Positions 24,994-36,900 of a DNA stretch of 64,000 nucleotides are shown piece by piece. The stretch is from Atkinsonella hypoxylon (taxonomy: Eukaryota > Ascomycota > Sordariomycetes > Hypocreales > Clavicipitaceae): NCBI GenBank assembly GCA_000729835.1, contig JFHB01000014.1, forward strand, positions 62,001-126,000, in the 5' to 3' direction. Both the position numbers and the translations under genes were made by a program. Below the pieces are notes generated by a model. That model did not search any database, was not told the DNA's origin, and saw only the letters and a list, made by a program, of their open reading frames with translations. Within the stretch, counting starts at the first letter, position 1; each line of letters starts with the position of its first letter.

Positions 24994-27900
24994 ATGTCTG
25001 CGTCAGAAGCTCAGGAGCTCAAGCAGCAGGGCGCCATTGAGGCAGCCCAGAATCCCAACAGCTCTGTCACTGCGGACGATGCCCAGAGGGAGATGGTAGA
25101 GCAATCAAAAAACGCTGGCGTGCCTGCTTTCACCTTCGATCCCAATGCTTCACCGGAACAGAAGCGTGCTCAAGCGCGAGCTGTAAGTCCCCCCTCAGGC
25201 CCTGGCATGGTGTCCGAATTAAACAATACCAAGGAATTTGTTTCTTCATGTCATGTCCCTTCGAAAAAAAAATCACGACTAACAGGACCTCTTCTCCTCA
25301 CGACTGACAGGCTATACCCCCTGAGCTGCAACGAAGTAGACGTGAAAAGGGCGCGGCCATCATTACCGATGTCGACGATGGCACCGGGCCCGACGAAGAG
25401 CTTCCTGAGCCTAGTAAGGCTGGCGTTCTTGACGTCGCCAAAACTGCTGATGGCGGTAAAGATTTCACTGGCATGGACCCTGGCGCCACTGAAGCTCCGT
25501 ACTCGCGTACCGGATGGGCTCCCAAGTTTGGTTGGGGAGATGGTACTACTGAGCAGGAAAGCCTTCTCGATCATTCAACTTGGCTGGAGGGTCGACTGCC
25601 TTACAGCCTCTACGGAGGTAAGTTGCAGCGAAACTTGGCACAATGCTAGATGCTCTCGAGGAACAACTTATATTCAACGCTTGTTGCTAATGCTATATTC
25701 TATCCTAACAACAGACTGGTATCACAACACTGCTTTAATTATTTTTGCTTGTATTTCATCGTGGCTTGTCGCCGTATTCGGTGGTGGTCTGGCTTGGGTT
25801 ATGATCATCATGGCTATTTGCGCGACATATTATCGAACCTCGCTGCGTCGCGTTCGACGCAACTTTCGGGACGACATCACTCGACAGCTTGCCATCAAGA
25901 GGCTTGAGACCGATAACGAATCATTGGAATGGATCAACTCGTTTATGGTCAAATTCTGGCCCATTTATCAACCTGTTCTAGCGCAAACCATCATCAACTC
26001 TGTCGATCAAGTCCTCAGCTCGGCCACTCCTGCCTTTCTCGACAGTCTGAAGCTCAAGACTTTTACCCTCGGTTCTAAGCCGCCCCGTATGGAGCATGTC
26101 AAGACATATCCGAAGACGGAAGACGACGTCGTCCTCATGGACTGGAAATTCAGCTTCACGCCCAATGACACGGCTGATATGACGTCTCGTCAAGTGAAGA
26201 ACAAGATCAACCCCAAGGTCGTACTCGAGATTCGCATCGGAAAGGCAATGATTAGCAAGGGCTTAGACGTCATCGTGGAAGATATGTCCTTCTCCGGTAT
26301 TATGAGACTCAAGATCAAGCTGCAGATTCCGTTCCCTCACGTTGAAAGAGTCGAGATGTGCTTCCTTGAACGACCTACCATCGACTATGTTTGCAAGCCT
26401 CTTGGGGGAGATAGCTTCGGTTTTGACATCAATTTCATCCCTGGCCTCGAAAGCTTCATCCTAGAACAGATTCACGGCAACCTGGCCCCGATGATGTACT
26501 CACCCAACGTTTTCCCCATCGAGATCGCCAAGATGCTGGCTGGCACTCCTGTTGACCAGGCCGTTGGCGTTTTGGTCCTGACATTGCACGGTGCCCAGGG
26601 TCTGAAGAATACCGACAACTTTGCAGGAACAGTGGATCCCTATGCTTCAATCAGCTTCAGCCGCCGCCAGGAGCTGGCACGAACTAAGACTATTTCCGAT
26701 AATTCGAATCCGCGTTGGAACGAGACCCATTACCTCATCGTTACGTCTTTCAGCGACACACTCGACATCAAGGTGTTCGACAAGAACGAGTTTCGAAAGT
26801 CCAAGGAATTGGGTGTAGCCACTTTCCGCTTGGAAGAACTCGAGGAGCTTCACGTACATGAGAATGAACGACTGGAGGTTATCGGAGACGGCAAGGCTCG
26901 CGGCGTTATATCCTGCGATTTACGATTCTTCCCCGTTCTCGGGAGCAAGACACTACCGGATGGTAAAGTTGAACCCCCACCAGACTCCAATCAGGGTATT
27001 CTCCGTTTCACCGTCGAGCAGGCCAAAGATTTGGATGGCACCAAGAGTTTGGTCGGACTTCTCAACCCCTATGCCGTCATGTTCCTAAATGGCAAAAAGG
27101 TGCATCAGACTAAGATCCTCAAGCGTACCAACAACCCCATATGGGACAATGGCTCCAAAGAAATTCTCATCACAGATAGACGGAAAGCCAAGTTGGGTGT
27201 CACAATTAAGGATGATCGTGGTCTTATCAGCGATCCTGATCTTGGCAAGTACCAAATCAAGCTGGACGAGATGCTGGATTGCATGGCGCAAGGCAAAGAA
27301 TGGTATCAGCTCGCTGGAGCCCACACTGGCCGTGTCAAAATGATGGCTCAATGGCGGCCGGTTGCCATTTCCGGTGTCAGTGGTACAGGAGGATACTCCA
27401 CTCCCATTGGTGTGATGCGGCTGCACTTCAAAAAGGCACAAGATTTACGCAATTTTGAGTCTTTTGGCAAGTCCGATCCATACGTCCGTGTGCTTCTCTC
27501 AGGAATTGACAAGGCTCGAACTGTTACTTTCAAGAACGACTTGAATCCTGAGTGGGATGAGGTTCTCTATGTCCCTGTTCACTCTCCCCGAGACCGACTT
27601 ACGCTCGAAGTGATGGACGCTGAAAAGATGGGGAAAGACCGTAGTTTAGGTTTAGTAGAGCTGTTTGCGGGTGATTACATTTTCCAAGATGAGACAGGCG
27701 AATATCTGGTCAATGACAAGAAGACTGTCCGCTCAGATGGTTTACGATTACATGGCAAAGGCATTGTCAAGGGAACCCTTGTTTATACCGTTGCATTCTA
27801 CCCTTGTCTCAATGTGGCTGACCCGGAAGAAGACGAAGAAGAAGGCTCATCCGAGAAGGCTGAGAAGGGTGAGAAAGGTGAGAACAGTGAAAAGAGTGGA

Positions 27901-29756
27901 GGAAATTCACGATCATCCGTGGATCGTTCTTCCCAGGCTGGCAAGTTCAGCGCCAGCCTTGATAAACCTAGGCCAAGCGTTGACAAAACCAAAATCAACG
28001 GAGAGAAGCGTAATTCAGACGAGAGCACCAGCCGTTCGCCCATTGAAAAAAGGGGACCAGTCAAGGTGCGACTCACTCCCGAGGAGCTTCTCAGGCACGA
28101 GAGTGGACTCCTCATCTTCCGACTTCTCGAAGCCGAACTGCCGGAGAGCCAAAGTCGACTTGAGATTGTTGTGGATGACATGGCTTATGCTTCATACATT
28201 TCGTCCACTGCCCCGAATCGAATCCACAAATTTGATGAAATTGGTGATTGCGTCATTCGTGAGCTCGATTTTTCCCGAATTACACTCAAGGCTCGCAAGA
28301 AGGGTGACGAGAAGGATCATACTCTAGCACAGCTTACTGGAAACACCATGGACACGTTGAAGCAATGTCTCGTGAGTGTAAACCCGACAAGACGAAACTG
28401 ACATGCTTAGTTATGCTAACACATTTGCACTTTGCAAAGAATAACCCAACAATCCTCAAGCTGAGAACGGACGAAGGGAAGGGCGGTTGGGTCAAGGTCA
28501 GCCTCAAATACGTTCCCATTAAGATGGTGCTGGACCCGAGCGAGAGCATCAACAACATGGGAAAGCTCCGCGTAGATGTCTTGGACGCTGTGGAGCTTCC
28601 TTCAGCCGACCGAAATGGGAAGAGCGACCCATACTGCAAATTCGAGCTCAACGGACAAGAAGTGTACAAGACCAAAGTTATCAAAAAGACCCTCAACCCG
28701 ACATGGAACGAATACTTTGAGGTCTCTGTACCCTCACGGACTGCTGCCAATTTCAACGTCAATGTCTACGACTATGATTTTGCTGACAAACCTGATTTCT
28801 TGGGCGCGGCGACGATTAACTTGGAGTCTCTGGAACCCTTCAAAGCCACTGAATCTCGCTATATCCTAGACGGCAAGTCCGGTACTATCCGTCTTCGCCT
28901 TTTGTTCCGTCCAGATTATGTCACTAGAAGCGTGCACGGAACATCGACATTCTCCGGCCTGGGTGCCCCTACCAGGATTGTTACCGGTGTTGCTGGTGCC
29001 CCAATCAAGGGTGGTGTGGCTGTTGCAGGTGCTGTCGGCCACGGCGTTGGTAGAGGCGCATCTTTCTTGAAGCGAGGTATTATGGGCAGCAAGAAGGAAA
29101 AGGAAAATGGCACTCTGCCAGAGAATCCGGATATCCCGACTGTAATTACCACGTCGAGTGAAGGTGGTGCTCCTGAACTCGGTTTCAGAAGAGCCACTGG
29201 TTTTCCCGAGTCACCAGCAGTTTCTCGGTCCACGTCGCAGCACGCATCACCTGGCCACGCCAGAACCAAGAGCATTGCAGCTTCCTCGATCCATAACACG
29301 GCTCCTGGCAGCGGCCCAAAGGGTACTGCTACTGTAACAGTAGTCGGTGCCTCTGGGTTCCCACCCTCCACAGATCTCTTCATCGTTGTTTCTCAGTTGT
29401 CACCAAAGGAAAAGGTTATTGGGAAGACCAAGCACTTCAATGCGTCAGATGGTCAATGGACGTTTGACGAAACTTTCAAAGTATCTTGCAGTGCTGACAC
29501 GCAATTCAAAATTGAGGCCAAGGGTGACCACTTCTTCGGCAGCAGCGATGAACTGGGAGAACACATATATTTTGTGGATGATGCCGGAAACGGCGCGGAG
29601 AAGGAACTTAGCATTGGAGAGGGTACCGTCATAGTAAGGAGTACCTTTCAGCCTGCGGAATTGGATGCACCAGAGACACCCAAGTCACACACAAGACGAA
29701 GCTTCTTGAGCAAGCGAGAACATCGATCTAGCCGAGAAACAACACCCAACCCTTAG
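24994..29756 (+). CDS. Tricalbin-type ER-plasma membrane tether (SMP plus multiple C2 domains)
   Basis: An ER membrane protein bridging to the plasma membrane and able to move lipid through its SMP domain. Exons are 24994-25182, 25311-25617, 25715-28371 and 28440-29756; frame holds at all three junctions, giving 1489 residues (yeast Tcb proteins are 1100-1550). A disordered N-terminus is followed by a hydrophobic hairpin (about 170-205: ALIIFACISSWLVAVFGGGL). The SMP domain follows (LEWINSFMVKFWPIYQPVL to MRLKIKLQIPFP). C2-like domains start near residues 450, 593, 731, 948, 1090 and 1345; those at 450, 731 and 1090 keep DPY Ca2+-loop signatures, while the one at 593 has NPY. Acidic/Ser-rich linkers lie at about 870-945 and 1200-1340. 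The ATG at 24994 is the first in frame. Confidence 0.95.
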
Positions 29757-30767
29757 ATTGGGGTAGCTGTGTTCTGGGTTTCCTTTGGATGAGCTCATCC
29801 GCGATGGTGGGACGTATAGAAATGTATAACGCTATGGTGCTAGCATGACCATATCAAGCAGCTTTTTCTCAATATCTCTTCTTACGGCCGGTATGGTTAT
29901 TTCTTTGGTGGAGGCATCAAAGTTGGATTACGCCTTTGTTTTATGATTATGATATTTTTATTTTTTATTTTTTTCGTTTTGCAGACTGCTTCTACTCTCT
30001 CCCTCTCTGTGTCCCCCTTTCTTTTTTGGCTCGTCATATTCTATGTCTTTCTATCGTCTTGATGCTGAAGTAATCAAATGATAGTCCTTCATCCATCAAG
30101 GCCATGGAGTCTTTAGTGCGGCGGGAAAAGGCAGAAAGAAGGAATGGCGAGGATTTATCTGGTCGTATTATGGAAGGGAGGGGGGCATGGCCACTCGTAT
30201 GATCAGATGTGATATCCTTGTTGAATAGTGCTTTTCTTCACTAGTGCAGAGAGATGCTATTCCTTCTTTGCCATAAAGGGATTAGACATTATTAACGTGC
30301 TAATTTAATCTAATTGTCGTTCCTATCACGTCGGTCGTAGTCAGGCATCAAGGCAGCGACTCCGGGTTGCAGGATGACTAAGTTGGTCATACAGGTACCT
30401 GCAGCTGGTCCTGCGCTGTAGTTGGCTGGACGGTGCTTCAGAAGCTCTGCCAATCCGTCTGCAGTGCACGCAGTGGCTCTAACGGAGCTGGTGACGCGCG
30501 ATACCGAAGCTGCCTGATCTGCCGACCTCAAATCGTCCTCCCTCTCAGCAGGCAAACCCACGACGTTGACGCACAACGTACAACGTACAACGCACAACGC
30601 ACGTCTCCATCGCCATCGCCATCACCACACAACCTTTACCGTCACCGGTTCTTCCTCTTCACTTTCTCGTGCATTGTCGAAGGCATTGTGAGTAGAGCAG
30701 CCGGCGCGGAAACTTAGAGTCTCCTCGTTCACCTCGCATCACACGTACCTCGTGTCTATCAGCCAAG
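29757..30767. other. Intergenic: tricalbin 3' side and PRE2 promoter
   Basis: No gene is supported. The first part is AT-rich with T-runs (29940-29980), fitting a terminator. A 7-bp tandem ACAACGT/ACAACGC x4 lies at 30573-30600, close upstream of PRE2. I saw no obvious proteasome-associated control element (GGTGGCAAA). Confidence 0.5.
30573..30600. repeat. Short tandem repeat, 7-bp unit ACAACGY x4 in the PRE2 promoter
   Basis: Four copies, two ending T and two ending C, about 170 bp upstream of the PRE2 start codon. Confidence 0.85.
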
Positions 30768-31739
30768 ATGGATACCCTTGTAGCGAGATACAGCAGGCCT
30801 GCGTACAAGCAGAATGAGCCGCTTGAAAATGAAGCACAAGATCTGATGACCACGGCGTCTCTGACGACCAAGTTTGCCATGCCGCCCATCTCCCAGGTGA
30901 GCTTTACCTACCATCTGCTGCTCTCCCCTAGGCTACCTTGGAAGCTGCACGAAAACGGTGGTTTCTTTTATCTGGTCTGGACTAACCGCCGCTCCTTGTC
31001 CTTTTTTCCTTGTCCACAGCCCTCCTCCTGGCTTCGAGCCGCCACAGATGACCGAGCGAACCCCGACTGTCCCATCAAGATTGCGCACGGCACCACGACG
31101 CTGGCTTTCCGCTTTCAAGGCGGCATCATTGTCGCGACCGACTCTCGTGCCACGGCCGGCGACTGGATTGCCTCGCAGACAGTCAAGAAGGTGATTGAGA
31201 TCAACAGCGTCCTGTTGGGTACCATGGCCGGCGGCGCTGCCGACTGCCAGTACTGGCTCGCCTGGCTGGGCATGCAATGCCGTATGCACGAGCTCCGGCA
31301 CAAACGCCGCATCAGCGTCGCCGCCGCGAGCAAGATCCTCGCCAACCTCGTCTACAGCTACAAGGGCATGGGCCTCAGCATGGGCACCATGTGCGCGGGC
31401 GTGACCAAGGAGGAAGGCCCTGCGCTGTACTACGTCGACAGTGACGGCACCAGGCTTGCGGGCAACCTGTTTTGCGTGGGCTCCGGCCAGACTTTTGCGT
31501 ACGGTGTCCTGGACGCCGAATACAGGTATGATTTGAACGTCGAGGAGGCGCTGGAGCTGGGCAGGCGAAGTATCTTGGCGGCTACGCATCGGGATGCCTA
31601 CTCTGGTGGCTTCATCAACTTGTACCATGTCAAGGAGGATGGTTGGGTCAAGCATGGGTTCACGGACACGAACCCTGTGTTTTGGAAAACTAAGCTTGAA
31701 AAAGGGGAGTTTACCAACGTGACGAGCGAGTTGGAGTAG
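30768..31739 (+). CDS. PRE2: 20S proteasome subunit beta5 (chymotrypsin-like, Pre2)
   Basis: Catalytic beta5 subunit of the 20S proteasome. Two exons, 30768-30896 and 31020-31739; the 123-nt intron has GTGAGC, ACTAAC and CACAG signals; 282 residues. A propeptide of about 67 residues ends IAHG, and autocleavage leaves the catalytic Thr68 of TTTLAFRFQGG. The region VATDSRATAGDWIAS holds the conserved Asp (mature D17) and the mature residues around the S1 pocket. GTMAGGAADCQYW and SMGTMCAGV are typical beta5 blocks, and YYVDSDGTR and SGGFINLYHVKEDGW complete the fold. Identity is very sure. Confidence 0.97.
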   Translation: MDTLVARYSRPAYKQNEPLENEAQDLMTTASLTTKFAMPPISQVSFTYHLLLSPRLPWKLHENGGFFYLVWTNRRSLSFFPCPQPSSWLRAATDDRANPDCPIKIAHGTTTLAFRFQGGIIVATDSRATAGDWIASQTVKKVIEINSVLLGTMAGGAADCQYWLAWLGMQCRMHELRHKRRISVAAASKILANLVYSYKGMGLSMGTMCAGVTKEEGPALYYVDSDGTRLAGNLFCVGSGQTFAYGVLDAEYRYDLNVEEALELGRRSILAATHRDAYSGGFINLYHVKEDGWVKHGFTDTNPVFWKTKLEKGEFTNVTSELE

Positions 31740-32097
31740 GGTTTTTTTTTTTTTTTTTTTATTGCTTTGTGACAGAGATGGGAACACTTGTACACTGTAT
31801 ATCAAAACACGAATACATTTCTTTCCGGTTTAATCTTGATGCTGTGGCGCGACGTTGATGCTGTGAGCATGTATGGTGGTGGTGTGAGTTGTATAGTGTT
31901 TTAGAGCTTTAATGTAGGTATTAGTATATTATACTATTATTCTACATGTGAGGGCTGATTTAGATTAAAGTAAGGGTGCATAGCCTCGAGAGGCGATGTG
32001 AAGCAGGGTACACTACCTAGGTATCTACCTTTTTATTTCCTACAATACACAATGCCTGCCGCATCCCAGTCGAAGCCGAGTGCGCGCCATGCCATGC
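31740..32097. other. Convergent 3' region between PRE2 and QRI7
   Basis: A poly-T run (31742-31760) directly follows the PRE2 stop. The rest is AT-rich, with a TAGGTATCTACC stretch near 32018-32030. Nothing else is seen. Confidence 0.5.
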
Positions 32098-33375
32098 TCA
32101 TCTCCTCACCCACCCGTCCATCAAGAGTATCCCATCCCCCCCGTCGACACTCAAAGGCCACTGGCCAACAGGCAGAACCCCAAGGTCAGAAGACCACCCC
32201 CTCTCGAACATCTCCACAGCCGTCCACGCAATCATCGCCGCATTATCGGTACACAGCTCCACGGGCGGCACCACGATGCGGACGTCGGGAAATCCCCGCG
32301 CGGCGAGCGTCTCCCTCAGCACGTGCATCAAGAACCTGTTGCACGCGACGCCGCCCGACACGACGAGCGTCCCCGCCGCGTCCTGCAGCCCGGGCTCGTC
32401 CTGCAGGGCGAGAACCAGCCGCGAAGCGAGGTGCTGGAAGGCCGCGCGCATGGTGTGCCGAGCGAGGCATCTCCGCTGGGGGATGTCGGCGTCTGGAATC
32501 CCGCTCGCGATCCGGTGGACGGCCGTGTGGATGGAGGAGAAGGAGTATGCCAGGCGGCGGGTGTTGCGGAAGGGCAAGGCAACGGACCAGCCGTACGGGG
32601 TGGGCACGGGCGTGATTTCGTCCTGGCGCGTGCGGGCTGGCTCGAAGTTGAAGGTCTGGCAGGTCTGGCAGGCTGCTTCGTCGACGGGGGCGAAGGCGAA
32701 GGCCTCGAGGAGCCTTCCGTACATGACGTCCGGGCTGGCGGCGAGCAGCTCTGCGGGCAGGATGGCGCGCGCCGTCTGGTCGAGCAGGTTGCCGACCGCG
32801 ATGTCGCCTGTGGCGGCGACGACGCGGTGCTCCGTCACGCCGGCCGAGTGCGCGAGCAGCGTGTGGCCGCCCGAGACGAGCAGCGTGAGGAAGGGAAACT
32901 CGGGATCGTGCGTGTGCTTTCTTGGCCCCAGGGCGCTTACCAGCCGGGGCGTCAACGCGTGGGCTTGCATGTGGTGGACGGCCACGAGGGGCACGTCCCA
33001 CGCGACGGCGAGGCCCTTGGCCACGTTCAGCCCGACGGCCAAGTTGGCCGTGAGGCCGGGGCCCCTTGTGGCGGACACAAAGTCCGGCCGTCGTCGCGCG
33101 GGCAGCGCAAGCAGGGCCTCTTGCACGAGGGGCGCCAGCGAGGCATTGTGGCCTCGGACCGTCACCACGGGGTGGACGCCCCTGAAGGCTCGGTTGTCGG
33201 AGGTGATGCGCTTGTTGAACAGCAGCTCGGTGCGGTCGGGCGTGTGGGCGAGCACGGCGACGGCGGTGTCGTCGCACGACGATTCGATGGCGAGCGTGAC
33301 GAGAGGACGCTGGGCTGGCGGCCGGCTACGGGGGAGCGGCGGGCGCCGGGGGAGGCATCGTGAGCGCAGCAGCAT
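32098..33375 (-). CDS. QRI7: Mitochondrial tRNA N6-threonylcarbamoyladenosine transferase (Qri7/OSGEPL1)
   Basis: Kae1/TsaD-family enzyme that transfers threonylcarbamoyl to A37 of ANN-decoding mitochondrial tRNAs. Single exon, 425 residues. The N-terminus MLLRSRCLPRRPPLPRSRP is Arg-rich and lacks acidic residues, as in a mitochondrial presequence, which favours Qri7 over cytosolic Kae1. Family signatures: LAIESSCDDTAVAVL, the metal-binding HHMQAH, FLTLLVSGGHT, GDIAVGNLLDQTARA and VVSGGVACNRFL, then LCTDNAAMIAW. The open frame continues upstream to 33618, but only with a low-complexity Pro-rich stretch coded by the TTCGGGGG repeat, so the ATG at 33375 is preferred. GC content is high, which creates long spurious antisense frames. 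Confidence 0.95.
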   Translation of the reverse strand: MLLRSRCLPRRPPLPRSRPPAQRPLVTLAIESSCDDTAVAVLAHTPDRTELLFNKRITSDNRAFRGVHPVVTVRGHNASLAPLVQEALLALPARRRPDFVSATRGPGLTANLAVGLNVAKGLAVAWDVPLVAVHHMQAHALTPRLVSALGPRKHTHDPEFPFLTLLVSGGHTLLAHSAGVTEHRVVAATGDIAVGNLLDQTARAILPAELLAASPDVMYGRLLEAFAFAPVDEAACQTCQTFNFEPARTRQDEITPVPTPYGWSVALPFRNTRRLAYSFSSIHTAVHRIASGIPDADIPQRRCLARHTMRAAFQHLASRLVLALQDEPGLQDAAGTLVVSGGVACNRFLMHVLRETLAARGFPDVRIVVPPVELCTDNAAMIAWTAVEMFERGWSSDLGVLPVGQWPLSVDGGDGILLMDGWVRR

Positions 33376-33948
33376 GTGGTGGCGGGTTTTCCTTTCCGTG
33401 TGCGAGTTTGTCGTTGAAGCTTGGCGTCGGGCTTGGTGGTTTGTGCGAGCGAGCCCGTCCGTCCACCTGCTGTGGGGCAACAGTAGAGAGAGACAAGTCG
33501 GGGGGTTCGGGGGTTCGGGGGTTCGGGGGTTCGGGGTACCTAGGACCAAGATCCTTGGGAAGCGTTGACCACACTTCACGAAGCTTGTTCGACCGGTCGT
33601 TATTTTTTTTATGTACATATGTATTTCTGTGGCAGTGTTTTGTCACCGGGACCAAATACTGGACCGGACCTCCACGCAGGATGGGCGTGGCACCGCTGCA
33701 GAGCTTCCCACACAAGCCGCTTGTACTGTACATCAATACTAACTACTACATACCTAAATCATCTCAAATGCAAGCTATTTCTTTTCCCAAGCCCTGTAAA
33801 TGTTCGTGACATACGCCAAATGTGCAAATGACGCCCGGAATGCTTGCCTTATTCCCCCGCCAGATGTAGTAAACGCACATGGCTTTTTCTCTTCTTCCAA
33901 GCTGAAAAGTCATTCGTGGTGTGACAAGGGGGCAGATCCAACTGCAAC
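33376..33948. other. Intergenic: QRI7 promoter and 3' side of the membrane-protein gene
   Basis: Contains the 8-bp TTCGGGGG repeat and AT-richer DNA at 33720-33900. No gene is supported. Confidence 0.5.
33506..33536. repeat. Minisatellite, 8-bp unit TTCGGGGG x4 in the QRI7 leader
   Basis: Four copies (the last one base short) about 130-160 bp upstream of the QRI7 start codon. Confidence 0.9.
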
Positions 33949-36900
33949 TCATACCCAATTCACCCATTCACACTTGCAACCCCCCGTGCCGCCATCAAAC
34001 CCCCCATATTTGGCATTGCCACTGCCATGGGGGTTGATCCATGTGCCCCCGATGCCCATCTCGTCAATCAGTGCTATGGCGGAATTGTTCTGTACCTGAA
34101 GGCGGTCGTTGACGGGCCGCCCCCAGACGAGCTTCTTGTTGACGTCGCCGCCGTGCGTGTCGTGCGTTATCGTCACAGGGTACGGCATCGTGCCGGGGCG
34201 GATGAGCCGTCCTGTGCCCCCGACGCCCTTACTTCCGTCGGGCTGGAGCAGAGAGGTGTTCCTGCCCAGCAACCTGGTCCAGATTTGTACTAGGAGCCTC
34301 GTTTCGCCCCAAGTGACGACATAAGACGCTTCCGTTTTGCGACACCCCCCGTCTTGATCCAGCGGGATCGTGTCGTTGGTCTGGTTCTGGATGGTAATCG
34401 ATTTGAGAAAGATGGTTCTCTGAAAGTACGTGTAGAAGCCGTAATGCTCCGTAGGCAAGCCTCTATCGTACAGTCGGACAGGCTGATGCACAGGGTTAGG
34501 CATCATCACGGCCGGCATCGACGTCCCATCTGGTTCCACATCTGGAGGCGGGATGAGATTCTTGAACGTGTCGTTTCCAATGTCGGGACTGCTGTCTCTG
34601 CGGGTGAGTTGTGGTCCCGGCGCTGTGTCATTCACAGATTTCAGAAGGCTGATGTAGAACGGTGTAGGCTCGCCAGCTTTTTCGGCAGACTTGATGTCGT
34701 CGGTTGTTTCGCCCAGAAACCACATTTCTTTGAATTTGGGCGCTGCAGGATTAGGCGTGAATTGGGATTGCGCCCGTCTTAGAAGAGCCGCGGCAAACGA
34801 TGCAGCGCTATACGCTCGCCGTACCACGCTTGTTGGAGCATCTCCGTTTGGCACGTCCCATGACCTGCTAGTGCCGTTGTCCCATTGAATCTGCATGACC
34901 AGCATGGGTTGGTTGGGCTTGTATGGTGCAACAAACGGCTGCTGCTCCTTGGGAAGTGAGCAGCTCCAGAGAGTCGACGGTTCGGTACACACAGACTTTG
35001 CAGCAGTGTTATCTGGTCCTACCACGGTCAGGACTCCAGTTGGCATGGGAGGGAAATCCGTCAGATTGACCCAGATGGACGGAACCTCAGGCGAACCATG
35101 ATGTCGTGTGAGTAAAACGGCGAGCAGGATGATGAGGAGCAGTACAGCCATTATCCCACCCCAAATGGCCATCCAGACTCGGCGTCTCTTACGGCCCTCC
35201 CGGCCTGTGCGCCCAAAGCAGCCCTTGGACGGTATACATCCACGCCCTCGCCATAACCCACCAGCTCGTCTTGCGATGATATCCTCCTTCTCATGCCGAC
35301 GTCTCTGGCGCTCCATTTTGTGTCTTCTTCCCCGAGCTAAATATGCATGCTCTTGAGGGACAAAGGTACCTGTTGGACGCACTGGAAGGGGTTCGCTGAT
35401 TATCGGGGGTGTCTGTGTTCGTATGAGAGCTGGCGTGTGGTCGACTGCTGCATCACAGCTCCTTCCCTGCGATGTCATTGTTGCACCTAGGCCTGGGGAC
35501 GTGGGCTGGGGAGTCGGTGGAAACAGAGAGTGCAGCGGGTGCCCAGGAGGAAACACAGCACGATATCTAATAGCTTTTCCCCCTTGGGGCTTCTGTGGTG
35601 GCGAGTATGGTGGAGGACAGTCCGTTGTGCCAAGAGAGTCCCGAGTAACGACTATACGTGGTGGCGTGGTGGTGCTGGGCCCAGCAACCAGCAAGTTTGC
35701 TTTGGCATGTAGGCCTTCTTCTTTTTCTCCCCATTGTTTAGCGTCAAGGGGAGGCGATGGTGTCCGCCGCGGTGTTGGAGCTCGTACGATGGGTGCTTGG
35801 ATAGCCACTGGGAGAACTTTGGAAGATGCTGGTATAGTCTGGTTGTGTGGGTGTGGGTGAGGCCACGAGTCGTTTCGCCCCTGCTCCTTTGGTGAGTTGC
35901 TCTTTTGATGGAGGGTCGAAAATGACATTGTCTTGTCAACAAATGGCGTCACAACATGATCCCACCATCCATGAGACCTAGAACCCGCACTATCAGGACT
36001 GAAGCCGCGTCCTTTGGCCTTGCCGCGTCGTGGAGGACTAGATGCGCCATCCTCTTCAAAGAGGGTGCACGGTGTGCCACTTTCAGACTCATCAACCGGG
36101 CTTTTCCCAAGATCAAGACTGACGATCTTGGTGGGTGATGTCGTCTTCTCATAACTAGAAGGCAAGGCCGGAACAGGGGGCAAGTCCTCCTCTTTCGAGT
36201 AATGGTTGGGCATGGGTGCTTGAGAGTGAATACTGGAAGTAGCTCGACCGGGGCTAAAAGAAAATGAAGTGTCTGGGGTGTCGGGCGACCATGCAGACTT
36301 CTGAGCGTTCGATTTGACTCCGATCAGGGCGTCTTCCGCGCCATGTGTTTTCCCGAGAGCTACTTCGGGACGAAGGGGTTCGGGACGAAGAGGCTGGCTA
36401 CCATCAACAGCAGTATCTGGGCTAATTCCCCGCTCTTGAATGTCCGAGGGCGGTAAAGATATGCCAATGACAATTGGTCTGTCTTCCGGTGATAGCTCTT
36501 GATCCTTTGAGCGGTCTCCTTTGGTGGCTGTAGCGGAAATTGGGCTCTTGCTATTGTTATCATTCTTCTTCAGCCAATTCCAATTGCCCACGGACGCAGA
36601 GTTAGGTTCTCCTTCCAATGCCCTCAGGGCTGCGGCATCGACGAATTTACCCGTCCGTGCCATTGGGCTTCTTCCATAGTTTGCAGTGTGATTGTTCCAC
36701 TGAAATGCCGACATGTCTGTGATGAGTCGAATGCCTGCCTTTGCGTTCTGCGCTTTTTGTCTTTGTCTGGATTTGACCCGTCGAACTTTAGCTGCTAAGA
36801 GCCTGGAGCCTCTGGTGCTCGTTGCCTTTAGGTTGCGATGCCCATATATGGTAGGCGGCAGGCATAGTTCGACTTGTTCCCCAGCGTCGATTGGGGTGAT

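Noticed and set aside
30933..31805. 290-codon minus-strand frame antisense to PRE2
   Set aside because: Mirror of PRE2 codons; no domain, and it runs through the PRE2 intron and the poly-T terminator.
32080..33363. 427- and 430-codon plus-strand frames opposite QRI7, and a 344-codon minus-strand frame
   Set aside because: Shadows caused by the high GC content of QRI7; compositions are Arg/Ala/Gly-biased and lack domains, while QRI7 is unmistakable.
33376..33618. Upstream extension of QRI7 in the same open frame
   Set aside because: It would translate the TTCGGGGG minisatellite into Pro/Asn-rich sequence and start from a weak site; the downstream ATG gives a good mitochondrial presequence.
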